A stretch of DNA of 64,000 nucleotides, from the NCBI GenBank assembly GCA_944327625.1, contig CALVHL010000006.1, positions 1 through 64,000 on the forward strand, in the 5' to 3' direction. Below, one piece after another: positions 27,803-35,713 of the stretch; positions within the stretch are counted from its first letter, which is position 1, and each line of letters begins with the position of its first letter. The notes beneath the pieces are model-generated. The model saw only the letters and a program-made list of their open reading frames with translations. It did not search any database and was not told the DNA's origin. The position numbers were made by a program, and so were the translations under genes. The DNA is from an uncultured Clostridia bacterium (lineage in GTDB: Bacteria; Bacillota; Clostridia; Christensenellales; Borkfalkiaceae).

Positions 27803-28527
27803 TTTTAAGGTTTGAGGACGTCGGCTATACCTACCATACTTTAAGCGGCGAAACCGAGGCCGTAAAGGGGCTTAACTTCGGCATATTGCGGGGGCAATTC
27901 GTCGCCGTGATAGGTCCGTCGGGGTGCGGGAAGTCGACTATACTCTCGCTTGCGGCGGGGCTTATCGCCCCGTCGTCGGGGCGCGTCGTGAGGGAAAATG
28001 CCGAGTTCGGCTATATGCTGCAACGCGACGCGCTGTTTCCGTGGAGGACGGTCGAGGGCAACCTCTTTCTGCCGCTCGAAGTCAAGGGCAGAAATACGCG
28101 GGCAATGCGCGAAAACGCCCTGTCGCTCGCCGAAAAGTACGGGCTTAAAGACTTCCTCAAAAAGAAGCCGAGCGAGCTTTCGGGGGGAATGCGACAGCGC
28201 GTCGCGCTGATAAGGACGCTTGCCGCACAGCCCGACATACTGCTTTTAGACGAGCCGTTCTCGGCGCTCGACTATCAGACGCGGCTGGAAGTCTGCGACG
28301 ACGTTCAGGGCATAATAAAGGGCGAGCAAAAGACGGCACTGCTCGTCACGCACGACATATCCGAGGCGATTGCGCTTTCGGATAAGGTAATAGTTCTTTC
28401 CGCCCGCCCCGCGCGCGTCGTCGCCGAACACACGATTGACTTCGGCGGCAATATACCCAAGCGCCGTCGGGAATGCGGCGAGTTTGCCGCAACCTTTGAA
28501 AAACTCCGCTGCGAGCTGGGAATTTAA
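27799..28527 (+). CDS. ABC importer ATPase (SsuB/ThiZ-like)
   Basis: 242 residues. Walker A 'GPSGCGKST', Q-loop 'YMLQRD', signature 'LSGGMRQRV', Walker B 'ILLLDEPFSALD', H-loop 'LLVTHDISEAI'. All catalytic residues are intact. The ATG overlaps the binding-protein stop (ATGA), so the two are translationally coupled. It powers import by the permease encoded next. Confidence 0.93.
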   Translation: MILRFEDVGYTYHTLSGETEAVKGLNFGILRGQFVAVIGPSGCGKSTILSLAAGLIAPSSGRVVRENAEFGYMLQRDALFPWRTVEGNLFLPLEVKGRNTRAMRENALSLAEKYGLKDFLKKKPSELSGGMRQRVALIRTLAAQPDILLLDEPFSALDYQTRLEVCDDVQGIIKGEQKTALLVTHDISEAIALSDKVIVLSARPARVVAEHTIDFGGNIPKRRRECGEFAATFEKLRCELGI

Positions 28528-28548
28528 ACTGACGGAGAACATACACGC

Positions 28549-29346
28549 ATGAAAAACCTTAACTACTCTGCCGCGCACATAAAGTATTTAAAGAAAAACC
28601 GCAGGCGCGGAATACTCATAAACGTCGCGCGGGCGGGCATACTCGCCCTCATTCTCTTAATGTGGGAACTGTGCGCGCAGTTTGAAATAATCGATCCCTT
28701 CATAACCAGCTCGCCGTCGAGAGTAATCAAGACGATTGCAGAGCTGTACGAGGGCGGAAATCTCTTTTACCATATCGGCATAACGCTGATGGAGACGATT
28801 GCGGGGTTTGTCATAGCCGTAATCGTCGGCTACGCCGTCGCCGTACTGCTGTACATGAGCGACAGCATAAGAAAGGTGTTCGAGCCGTATATAGTCGTGC
28901 TCAACTCGCTGCCCAAGATTGCGCTCGGCCCGCTCATCATCATCTGGATAGGCACGGGCTATACGGCGATAATATTCATGACGGTCATAGTCGCCATAAT
29001 CGTCTGCATAATGAACACGCTGACGGGCTTTCTGTCGGTCGACAGGACTATGCTGACCTTGATGCAGGCAATGGGCGCGAGCAAGCGGGCGACGCTGACA
29101 AAGCTGATAATACCCGCCTCCCTCCCGACGCTCATAAACACGCTCAAAGTGGCGGTCGGGCTGAGCTGGATAGGCTCTATAATGGGCGAATATATCGTCT
29201 CGCGCGCGGGGCTGGGCTATCTCATCGTCTACGGCGGTCAGGTGTTCAAGCTTGATCTAGTGATGACGGCGACGATAATACTCTGCGTGCTTGCGGGCGG
29301 AATGTACGGCATTATTGCGATGATAGAGAAAAAACTGACTAAATAA
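28549..29346 (+). CDS. ABC importer permease (SsuC/ThiX-like)
   Basis: 265 residues with about six transmembrane helices and the cytoplasmic EAA-type loop 'QAMGASKRATLTKLIIPASLPTLINTLKVAVG' that docks on the ATPase. N-terminal 'ILLMWELCAQFEIIDPFITSSPSRVIKT' is typical of sulfonate/nitrate/taurine-type permeases. The SD is GGAG. A strong terminator follows, so the three-gene importer ends here. The substrate is not decided: no riboswitch or biosynthesis gene adjoins it. Confidence 0.92.
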   Translation: MKNLNYSAAHIKYLKKNRRRGILINVARAGILALILLMWELCAQFEIIDPFITSSPSRVIKTIAELYEGGNLFYHIGITLMETIAGFVIAVIVGYAVAVLLYMSDSIRKVFEPYIVVLNSLPKIALGPLIIIWIGTGYTAIIFMTVIVAIIVCIMNTLTGFLSVDRTMLTLMQAMGASKRATLTKLIIPASLPTLINTLKVAVGLSWIGSIMGEYIVSRAGLGYLIVYGGQVFKLDLVMTATIILCVLAGGMYGIIAMIEKKLTK

Positions 29347-29356
29347 GTAAAAAACG

Positions 29357-29395
29357 GCGGGGCGCGTAAATATTTACGCGCCCCGCTTGAATTTT
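29357..29395 (+). terminator. Terminator of the ABC importer operon
   Basis: GCGGGGCGCGTAAA / TTTACGCGCCCCGC perfect hairpin (29357-29386), then TTGAATTTTT. Confidence 0.9.
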
Positions 29396-29411
29396 TAAGC
29401 CTTAAATACTC

Positions 29412-29452
29412 AATTGCCCCGCATATATACCGCGATCAACGCGGTTTTTGCC
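29412..29452 (+). repeat. Dispersed TTGCCCCGCATATA element, copy 2
   Basis: AATTGCCCCGCATATA then CCGCGATCAACGCGG and TTTTTGCC. The second half forms a small hairpin (CCGCG/CGCGG) followed by T5, like a weak terminator. It sits in a convergent gap. Confidence 0.85.
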
Positions 29453-29524
29453 GCCAAAAACATCTCTGACGGGCGCAATTTCCCGACAATATCGAAAAGC
29501 GGCGAAATTTCGGCGCAGGACGGC

Positions 29525-29565
29525 AATTGCCCCGCATATATGCCGCGATCAACGCGGTTTTTGCC
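29525..29565 (+). repeat. Dispersed TTGCCCCGCATATATGCC element, copy 3
   Basis: Nearly identical to the copy 113 bp upstream, including CCGCGATCAACGCGG and TTTTTGCC, same orientation. Confidence 0.87.
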
Positions 29566-29581
29566 CTTTGCGCCGTTCAGA

Positions 29582-29827
29582 TTACGCGCCCACGCTCTCG
29601 AAGGTGCGGCGGCGGGAATAAGCCGCGCGTTCGCGCTTGTTGAGCCCTTTGAGGCCGTCGAGCTCGGCGAGAATTTCCTCGGCGGAACGCGCGCGCCCCG
29701 ACCCTGCGGCGGGCGCTTCGCACTCTGCCTGCACCACCGCTCCGCACGAGAAATAGACGAACACTTCGCCCTCGTGCCTGTCCCTTATGCTCTTTCTCTG
29801 GTTGTTTATATAGTTCAAAACGGTCAT
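29582..29827 (-). CDS. Small uncharacterised protein divergent from WYL regulator
   Basis: 81 residues, starting 'TVLNYINNQRKSIRDRHEG'. A GGAGGG SD at the right distance before the ATG supports it. The middle has two Cys ('YFSCGAVVQAECEAP') and the C-terminus a short charged helix ('SAEEILAELDGLKGLNKRERAAY'). No family recognised. It is divergent from the WYL regulator and shares a control region containing a palindrome, so it is probably regulated by it. The overlapping + strand frame at 29414-29896 is a shadow containing repeat DNA. Confidence 0.65.
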   Translation of the reverse strand: MTVLNYINNQRKSIRDRHEGEVFVYFSCGAVVQAECEAPAAGSGRARSAEEILAELDGLKGLNKRERAAYSRRRTFESVGA

Positions 29828-29873
29828 AATTTCTGCCCTCCGTCTGTTTTCAATTCAATTTTATCATTTAAAC

Positions 29874-29902
29874 TTGACATATATTGTCATATATGATAAA
29901 AT
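29874..29902 (+). promoter_or_regulatory. Promoter/operator of the WYL regulator
   Basis: TTGACA 29874-29879, 17 bp, TAAAAT 29897-29902. The palindrome TGACA-TATAT-TGTCA (29875-29889) overlaps the -35 box and is flanked by ATCAT/ATGAT. A -10-like TAAAAT for the divergent gene lies at 29863-29858 on the minus strand. Confidence 0.75.
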
Positions 29903-29940
29903 ATTTTTAACTTTTTTAATATTATATTGAGGTGGCGCGG

Positions 29941-30864
29941 GTGAAATACCAGATAATGATAAGAATGTTGATGACCTTGTTACAGCGCAAGCGCGTGACT
30001 GCGGGCGAGATTGCCGACAAATACGAAATTTCGGTGAGGAGCGTCTACCGCTATATCGAGGAACTAAACGTGGCGGGCGTTCCCATAGACGTCGTGCGCG
30101 GCAGGTACGGCGGAATATTCGTCGCGGATACCTTCCGACTGCCCTCGGGCTATTTTACGCGCGGGGAGTATGCGGCGGCGATAAACGCGCTGACCGCAAT
30201 GGCTACGCAGATGAACGACGAGGACACGCTGACCGCGCTGGAAAAGCTTAAACACCAGCAGAAGGACGACAGGCGCGACGCGAGCGTGTGCGGCAATATA
30301 ATAGTCGACGGCGGCGCGTGGTGCGACGCGGGCACTTTTTCCGAGAAGATGAAGGTGTGCGAACGCGCCGTAAACGAGTGCCTGAGCCTTGAAATTGACT
30401 ATATCTCCCGCGAGGGCGAGCACAGCAGAAGAATTATCGATCCGCACGTGCTCATATTCAAGCAGAATATATGGTATGTATATGCGTACTGCCACTCCCG
30501 CGCGGATTTCAGAACCTTCAAGATAGGCAGAATACGCCTTGCGAGGTACACGGGCAAGACCTTTGAGAAGCGGGAATTCAGGCGCGAGGACATACCGCTG
30601 AACTTCGGCTATTCGACCGAACAGCTCATCCCCGTCACGCTTGAAATACGCAAAGAGGCGATTGCCGACGTCGAGGAATGGCTGGGCGTCGACAATATCG
30701 AGCCCAAGGGCAACGCGCTGGTCGCCGAGGTGAGCCTCCCCGATGACGAGACCTCGGTAGAGAAAATTCTCGGTTACGGCGGCAAGGTCAGGGTTATTTC
30801 CCCCTCCGACCTCCGCGACAGAGTACGCGCCGCCGCGCTGGCAATCGCCGGGGACAACGCCTGA
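29941..30864 (+). CDS. WYL-domain transcriptional regulator (YafY type)
   Basis: 307 residues from GTG 29941, the start best spaced from GAGGTGG; an in-frame GTG at 29932 is the alternative. The N-terminal HTH_11 winged helix reads 'KRVTAGEIADKYEISVRSVYRYIEEL'. A middle WYL domain follows ('EIDYISREGEHSRRIIDPHVLIFKQNIWYVYAYCHSR', 'RTFKIGRIRLARYTGK'), then a C-terminal WCX extension. WYL proteins bind nucleotide or nucleic-acid ligands. It probably controls itself and the divergent 81-residue gene through the TGACA palindrome. Confidence 0.9.
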   Translation: MKYQIMIRMLMTLLQRKRVTAGEIADKYEISVRSVYRYIEELNVAGVPIDVVRGRYGGIFVADTFRLPSGYFTRGEYAAAINALTAMATQMNDEDTLTALEKLKHQQKDDRRDASVCGNIIVDGGAWCDAGTFSEKMKVCERAVNECLSLEIDYISREGEHSRRIIDPHVLIFKQNIWYVYAYCHSRADFRTFKIGRIRLARYTGKTFEKREFRREDIPLNFGYSTEQLIPVTLEIRKEAIADVEEWLGVDNIEPKGNALVAEVSLPDDETSVEKILGYGGKVRVISPSDLRDRVRAAALAIAGDNA

Positions 30865-30904
30865 ATTGCCCCGCATATATGCCGCAGACAACGCGGTTTT
30901 CCGT
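30864..30904 (+). repeat. Dispersed TTGCCCCGCATATATGCC element, copy 4
   Basis: Begins on the last base of the WYL stop codon. CCGC-AGACAAC-GCGG plus TTTT at its end can act as the hairpin of a weak terminator. Confidence 0.85.
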
Positions 30905-30946
30905 CCTTAAAAGCGGCATTTTATTGGCTTTTGATTAAATATTTTT

Positions 30947-30986
30947 AAGGGGCGGGCGCAAAAGCGCCCGCCCCACCCTTATTTTT
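30947..30986 (+). terminator. Terminator of the WYL regulator gene
   Basis: GGGGCGGGCGC-AAAA-GCGCCCGCCCC (30949-30974), then ACCCTTATTTTT. Confidence 0.88.
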
Positions 30987-30987
30987 A

Positions 30988-31027
30988 AATTGCCCTGCAT
31001 ATATGCCGCAGGCAACGCGGTTTTCAA
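30988..31027 (+). repeat. Dispersed TTGCCCTGCATATATGCC element, copy 5
   Basis: One-base variant (CCCTGC) of the core, then CCGCAGGCAACGCGG and TTTT; 124 bp after copy 4, same orientation. Confidence 0.85.
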
Positions 31028-31033
31028 TACATA

Positions 31034-31075
31034 AAAAATGCCCCCCCGCGCACTTTTGAAAGTGCGCGGGGGGCG
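31034..31075 (-). terminator. Terminator of the pectate lyase gene
   Basis: GCCCCCCCGCGCACTTT / AAAGTGCGCGGGGGGC hairpin, followed by a U-run in the minus direction (A6 at 31034-31039). Confidence 0.88.
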
Positions 31076-31091
31076 CGTCTTATTAAGCCGT

Positions 31092-34034
31092 TTATACGGG
31101 CGTTGCGGCTATCGTAATGTTCTTAATGCGGACATTGTTGTCCTGCTTCATCACATAGCTGCCCGCCGTGACATTCGTCCACGAGCAGGCGACGAAGTCC
31201 TGCCCCATTCCGCCCGTCTGCGGCGAGCCCGTCATCGTTCCGTCCGCAAGCGTGAGCGTGAGCGTCCTGACGGCGGAAGTACTGCTTGAACCGACCGTAA
31301 GCGTTATCGTATAGACATACCCGCTTGCGAACTGAATATTCATTATCGCGCCGTTGCCCGCCTTTGCCTGACAATGGTCGTTCGATTTCAGATCATAGGC
31401 GCAGGCTGCGGTGACCGTTGCTATCGTCGTAGAGCCGTCTTTAAGCGTCGCCATGGTATCGCCGACGACGTAGGCAGAATTGGCCGTGACGGTTATTTCG
31501 ACCGCATTGCCCGCGGGAGGGGTTATTTCACCCTCGTTGCCGCCCTCGTCGCCGCCCGTCGAACCGCCGACATCGCTGCCAGTAGAGCCGCTGTGCTTCA
31601 TTACGCCCGCGAGAAGGGGAACCTGCTCCTTTACCTCCTCCGCCGTAAGCATATTCTCTACATCGGAGCACTTATTTGCCGCGTCATAGTAGAAAAGCGT
31701 ACTGTCGGTATCGAAATTCTGCCCGAACTTGGTCGTATTTTCGACCGCCTGCTCTCTTTCGGTGACGACGACGAGCTTATCCGCATACTTGCTGTCTATC
31801 GTCTTGCCGCTGAATATGCAACCCAAAATCTTTGCGTAGCCGTAGCCGTTTTTATCGTCGCCCGCGCTGACTATCGGGTTCTTGGCATTTTCGAAATAGC
31901 AGTTCTCTATGAACGCATAAGCGCTTGCACGGAGCGACATATTTTCATTCGTAGAGCCGTAATAATAGTTGTTGTAGATGTGAATGTTTGCCTGCCTTGC
32001 AAGCGGCATACGGCTCATACATTCGTTGTAGAAGTTGTGGTGATAGGTAAGGTTTGCCGTCAGGTCAGAGTTGCTTGCGCCGACCAAACCGGTCTTGTGA
32101 TTGTTGTGATATTCGTTATAGCTTACGGTGACGTTTGCTATTCGCTTGAAGTCGGTCGCGCCGTCACCCTCGTGCTTGTCCTGTTCGGGGCAGACATCCC
32201 AATAGTTTATGCCCTCCTCGAAGGTGTTATGGTGTATCCATATCCTTCCGCTCCCGAAATCGGCTGCCGAGGTGATATTTTCGCCGCTGTTGCCCTCCAC
32301 CGAGCAGGCATCTTCCGTATAGTCCTCAAAGGTGATATTTCTCACCTCTATCGAACTGCAATTCTTGAAAGTCAGTCCCCACTGGAATATGCGCGCGTCC
32401 TCGCCTATGCCCTCTAAGGTTATGTTGGAGCTGTCCTTGACAATGCAGTTGTTCCAAGCGCTGTCGTATTCGCCGCCCGAATAGGTCGCCTTGCTGTCCA
32501 GACCGAGAAGTTCGGAATAGACCGAGGTGTCGAGCGTATTATAGCCGCCCTCAATCAACGCCGCCTGCGTCAGCTGACTGCTGTCGGTGGGCAGCTGCTT
32601 GCCGTTTGCGCCTATTACCTCCTCCGCCGTCAGTTTGCTGCCCGCGGGGGTGTAGGCAATCTCGTTCCACGTTGCCGCGCCGACCGTGCCGATAATTCTG
32701 ACGATGAGCGGAGTGCCGTCCTTTGCGGCGTTCTGCAATATGCTGACTATGCCCGTATAGGTCTTGGAACCGACCGTGAGCGTTACCGTATTCTTGGTGG
32801 CTTCGGTGACATAGACTATTCTCGCGCCCGATTTTGCCGTGCCGTCGTCGTTATATGCGCCCACGCCCGACGAATAGCCGAAATGGGCATAGCCCGAACG
32901 GTCGATTGCGGGCACGGTCACGCCCGACTTAATATAAGTCACGCCGTCGGAGATTATCTTGAAGTCGTATACGCTGCCGCCCTTGAGCCCGACTATGTCG
33001 ACGCGCGCCGTATCGGAGGAAATCTGGCGGACGAGCTGTTCGTCGACCTCTGTATAGGTCGAGGCGGTCGCAAGCCTGTAAGAAACTTTGGCGTTCGATG
33101 CGGAGGTCGTCGTCCACTCGAAGACCGCCGTCTCGTTGTCGAAACAGGTATAAGTCACCAAGGTCTGTTCGGGCTCTCTTATGACGTAGTCGCAAACGTC
33201 GCACCTGCCGTCGTTATCGACGTCGATATGCTCGCCCCTGTCGCTCGTCACGTCGTGCCCGCAGGTCGAGGCATGCCAGTGCTCGGTTTCGGTCGTCGTC
33301 CACTTGTCCGAATAGGTATGTACGTGCATAACGTAGCCGCAGACGTCGCAGACGAAGTCGCCGTTGCCGTCGGTATGTGCGCCCTCGTCGTTTACGACGT
33401 CGTGCCCGCAGGTCGCCGCATGCCAATGCTTATTCTCGTCGGTCGACCACTTATCCGAATAGGTGTGAGTGTGCATTACGTAGCCGCAGATATCGCAGAC
33501 GAAGTCGCCGTTGCCGTCGGTATGTGCGCCCTCGTCGCTTATGACGTCATGCCCGCAGGTCGCCGCATGCCAATGCTTATTTTCGTCTGTCGACCACTTG
33601 TCGGAATAGGTGTGCTCGTGCGCGGGCGTCTCCTCCATAATATAGCCGCACACGTCGCACTTGCCGTCGCCGTTCTCGTCGACGTGTTCGCCCTCGTCGC
33701 TTATGACGTCGTGACCGCAGGTCGCCTCATGCCAGTGCTTGTTCTCGTCGGTCGACCAATCGTCCGAATAGGTGTGTTCGTGGGCGGGCGGCTCTTTCTC
33801 CTCTTCATAGCCACACACGTCGCACTTGCCGTCGCCGTCCGCGTCGACGTGATCGCCGACGTTAGCCTTTACGTCGTGGCCGCAGGTAGCGTCCCGCCAG
33901 TGCTGCGTCTCGTTGCTCGACCACGAGGTCGAGTAGGTGTGCGAATGTCCGATATTGCAGGCGGGCGTAAATATGGCCGCAACCGCCAGCACGCAGGCAA
34001 TAACCGCACTTTTAAGTCTTTTTATTGAATTCAT
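31092..34034 (-). CDS. Pectate-lyase (PL1) lipoprotein with five CxxC stalk repeats
   Basis: 980 residues. Lipobox 'FTPAC' with Cys26 as the lipid anchor. Residues ~32-287 hold five tandem repeats of 49-55 residues (HTYS..W...HWH.ATCGHDV...C.VCGY), each with one Cys, several His and a C-x-x-C pair. A fibronectin-like part follows. The catalytic parallel beta-helix spans ~400-750, with 'WIHHNTFEEG', 'DGATDFKRIANVTVSYNEYHNNHKTGLVG' and 'SRMPLARQANIHIYNNYYYG', the last carrying the Arg expected for PL1 catalysis. A C-terminal beta domain could bind carbohydrate. It should cleave pectin-type polygalacturonate at the cell surface. SD GGGGGAG. Confidence 0.88.
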   Translation of the reverse strand: MNSIKRLKSAVIACVLAVAAIFTPACNIGHSHTYSTSWSSNETQHWRDATCGHDVKANVGDHVDADGDGKCDVCGYEEEKEPPAHEHTYSDDWSTDENKHWHEATCGHDVISDEGEHVDENGDGKCDVCGYIMEETPAHEHTYSDKWSTDENKHWHAATCGHDVISDEGAHTDGNGDFVCDICGYVMHTHTYSDKWSTDENKHWHAATCGHDVVNDEGAHTDGNGDFVCDVCGYVMHVHTYSDKWTTTETEHWHASTCGHDVTSDRGEHIDVDNDGRCDVCDYVIREPEQTLVTYTCFDNETAVFEWTTTSASNAKVSYRLATASTYTEVDEQLVRQISSDTARVDIVGLKGGSVYDFKIISDGVTYIKSGVTVPAIDRSGYAHFGYSSGVGAYNDDGTAKSGARIVYVTEATKNTVTLTVGSKTYTGIVSILQNAAKDGTPLIVRIIGTVGAATWNEIAYTPAGSKLTAEEVIGANGKQLPTDSSQLTQAALIEGGYNTLDTSVYSELLGLDSKATYSGGEYDSAWNNCIVKDSSNITLEGIGEDARIFQWGLTFKNCSSIEVRNITFEDYTEDACSVEGNSGENITSAADFGSGRIWIHHNTFEEGINYWDVCPEQDKHEGDGATDFKRIANVTVSYNEYHNNHKTGLVGASNSDLTANLTYHHNFYNECMSRMPLARQANIHIYNNYYYGSTNENMSLRASAYAFIENCYFENAKNPIVSAGDDKNGYGYAKILGCIFSGKTIDSKYADKLVVVTEREQAVENTTKFGQNFDTDSTLFYYDAANKCSDVENMLTAEEVKEQVPLLAGVMKHSGSTGSDVGGSTGGDEGGNEGEITPPAGNAVEITVTANSAYVVGDTMATLKDGSTTIATVTAACAYDLKSNDHCQAKAGNGAIMNIQFASGYVYTITLTVGSSSTSAVRTLTLTLADGTMTGSPQTGGMGQDFVACSWTNVTAGSYVMKQDNNVRIKNITIAATPV

Positions 34035-34100
34035 TACCTTTTCTCCCCCGCCCCCGAAGGGGCAAAATTAAGGCGCAGAGCAGACCGCGCCCGTACAGAA

Positions 34101-34129
34101 ATTATAACACAATTCATGCAGACTTTCAA
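34101..34129 (-). promoter_or_regulatory. Promoter of the pectate lyase gene
   Basis: Minus strand TTGAAA (34129-34124), 17 bp, TATAAT (34106-34101). Leader about 60 nt. Confidence 0.7.
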
Positions 34130-34195
34130 TACCGTACAGACAAAAAACAGACGGCGAAAGAGCACGAATTTGCCCGCTTGAATAATAATGACGAA

Positions 34196-34225
34196 AGCGG
34201 CGCACCCGCTGACGGGTGCGCCGCT
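34196..34225 (-). terminator. Stem-loop terminating the GGDEF gene
   Basis: AGCGGCGCACCC-GCTGAC-GGGTGCGCCGCT hairpin 14 bp downstream of the GGDEF-gene stop. The following U-run is poor. Confidence 0.65.
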
Positions 34226-34238
34226 TATAATATGTTAG

Positions 34239-35348
34239 TTATTCCTGTTCGCCGACGACGACCTGCGGACTTAAAGGCAGGTCCTCGAGCTTCTTTTTCT
34301 GATAGTAGAGAATGAGCCCTATCGCGTTAGCCATGGCGATGAGCGTTGCCATCTCGTTCTCCTGCCAGATCCTTATGGTCTTGACCGTGTCAACCCTGAT
34401 GAAGCCGTAACGCTTGTCGTAGGCGGTAATCTCGCAGATGAAAGTCGACTTGATGTTCTGGTCGTCGAGCGCCTGCCTGAACTCCTGCTGCCAGTCGGCG
34501 TTGAGGGTTGCCGAGTTGGTTATGTTGGCATAGCCGACCTTGTCTATCATGCGGCTTATCGCCGAGCGGGGAATATAGGAAAATTCGCGCTGTTCGGCAA
34601 GGCCGTAGACCGCATCGAAATTTATGCGCTGTCTGTCCTGAATACAGATATGGTCGAACATGAAGTAGGAGACTATGTGCTTAAAGAGGTTGTATATGCC
34701 GACCGAAATATCCTCGCCGTACGCCGTGAGATGACCGAACGCCCGCGAGCAGAGCTGCATGCCCGAGAACTTCGCCTCCCTCGTCTCTTTGAGGTTGATG
34801 TGCGCGTGTTTTTCGGGGAGATAGATGATGAAGCAGTTTCTGCCCTTCATCTTGGCGCGGTAGAGCACTTTGTCGGCGAGCGTGACCACGCCGTTGAAGT
34901 TATACGCATTGAGCGGGAAGCGCGATATGCCCATAGAAAGGGTGAGCGTCAGCCCCTCCATTCCCCTCGGTTCGAGCATGGTAAGCCCCATATTTATCGC
35001 GTGGCCGATGTCCCATATCTCCGAATAGTCGGTAATGTTTTCGAGAATGAGCATGAATTCGTCGCCGCCGTACCTGCCAACTACGCCCTTGCCCTCTACC
35101 ATCTTTTCGAGGAAGTGCGCAACGTCGGCGAGCACCACGTCGCCCGCGATATGCCCGTAAGTGTCGTTTATATTCTTGAAATTATCTACGTCTATGAAAA
35201 AGAAACTGAACGGAGTGCCGCGGGAAATGAGCCACTCCATATAGCCGACCATGGTCTGCCTGTCGTAAACCTGAGTCAGCGCATCGCGCATAATGCGGGA
35301 GCCGTCGGCAGAGAAATATTCAGTTGCTCCGTTAAGCCATTCAGCCAT
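34239..35348 (-). CDS. Diguanylate cyclase, GGDEF followed by GAF domain
   Basis: 369 residues, cytosolic. The GGDEF domain (~20-185) comes first, with 'FFFIDVDNFKNINDTYGHIAGD' and an intact 'RYGGDEF' active site. No RxxD inhibitory site lies before it, so product inhibition may be absent. The C-terminal ~150 residues resemble a GAF sensor ('IYNLFKHIVSYFMFDHICIQDRQ'). This order (catalytic then sensor) is unusual, since the sensor normally comes first. It makes c-di-GMP from two GTP. No effector gene is nearby. Confidence 0.85.
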   Translation of the reverse strand: MAEWLNGATEYFSADGSRIMRDALTQVYDRQTMVGYMEWLISRGTPFSFFFIDVDNFKNINDTYGHIAGDVVLADVAHFLEKMVEGKGVVGRYGGDEFMLILENITDYSEIWDIGHAINMGLTMLEPRGMEGLTLTLSMGISRFPLNAYNFNGVVTLADKVLYRAKMKGRNCFIIYLPEKHAHINLKETREAKFSGMQLCSRAFGHLTAYGEDISVGIYNLFKHIVSYFMFDHICIQDRQRINFDAVYGLAEQREFSYIPRSAISRMIDKVGYANITNSATLNADWQQEFRQALDDQNIKSTFICEITAYDKRYGFIRVDTVKTIRIWQENEMATLIAMANAIGLILYYQKKKLEDLPLSPQVVVGEQE

Positions 35349-35405
35349 GCCTACTTACCTTTGCAGATTACCGTATTTTCAATTTTTATAGAAAATTCTA
35401 TATTT

Positions 35406-35434
35406 ATTTTATCATAATTATATTGAATTGTCAA
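35406..35434 (-). promoter_or_regulatory. Promoter of the GGDEF gene
   Basis: Minus strand TTGACA (35434-35429), 17 bp, TAAAAT (35411-35406). ATTGT-CA-ACAAT surrounds the -35 box. Leader ~50 nt. Confidence 0.7.
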
Positions 35435-35520
35435 CAATAACCAGACAAATCGTCATTTTTCGCCATGTTGAATTTTTTTGCAACTTTGCACCCTCCCGCA
35501 CAAAATTGAGACGGGAAAAG

Positions 35521-35566
35521 GAAAAATCGGGCGGGTGCGCAGGTTTTGCCGCGCAGCCGCCCGATT
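35521..35566 (-). terminator. Terminator of the 798-residue surface protein gene
   Basis: ATCGGGCGG...CCGCCCGAT with an inner GCGCA/TGCGC pairing (35527-35566); a U-rich run follows on the minus strand. It lies beyond the tandem repeats. Confidence 0.8.
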
Positions 35567-35576
35567 ATGATTTTAG

Positions 35577-35713
35577 TTTTTAACCCAAAGCTTTTAGATT
35601 TTTTGCCTTTAACCCAAAGCCTTTATGGTTTTTTAGTTTTAACCCGAAGCCTTTTAGATTTTTAGTTTTAACCGAAAGGTATTATACGGTTTTCGGGGTT
35701 AGCCGAAAGCGTT
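35577..35713. repeat. Five-unit tandem repeat, ~30-bp period, in 3' untranslated region
   Basis: Units begin with AACCCAAAGC-type sequence at about 35582, 35611, 35641, 35670 and 35701 (spacing 29, 30, 29, 31) and end in T-rich stretches. They lie between the stop codon and the terminator of the minus-strand surface-protein gene and would be transcribed with it. The fifth unit runs into the coding end. Confidence 0.8.

Noticed and set aside
29414-29896. 160-residue + strand protein
   Set aside because: It would be built from the dispersed repeats and the antisense of the 81-residue gene, which has a good SD.
35577-35713. CRISPR array or coding repeat extension
   Set aside because: The units are contiguous, no spacers exist, and the stop codon of the gene lies before them.
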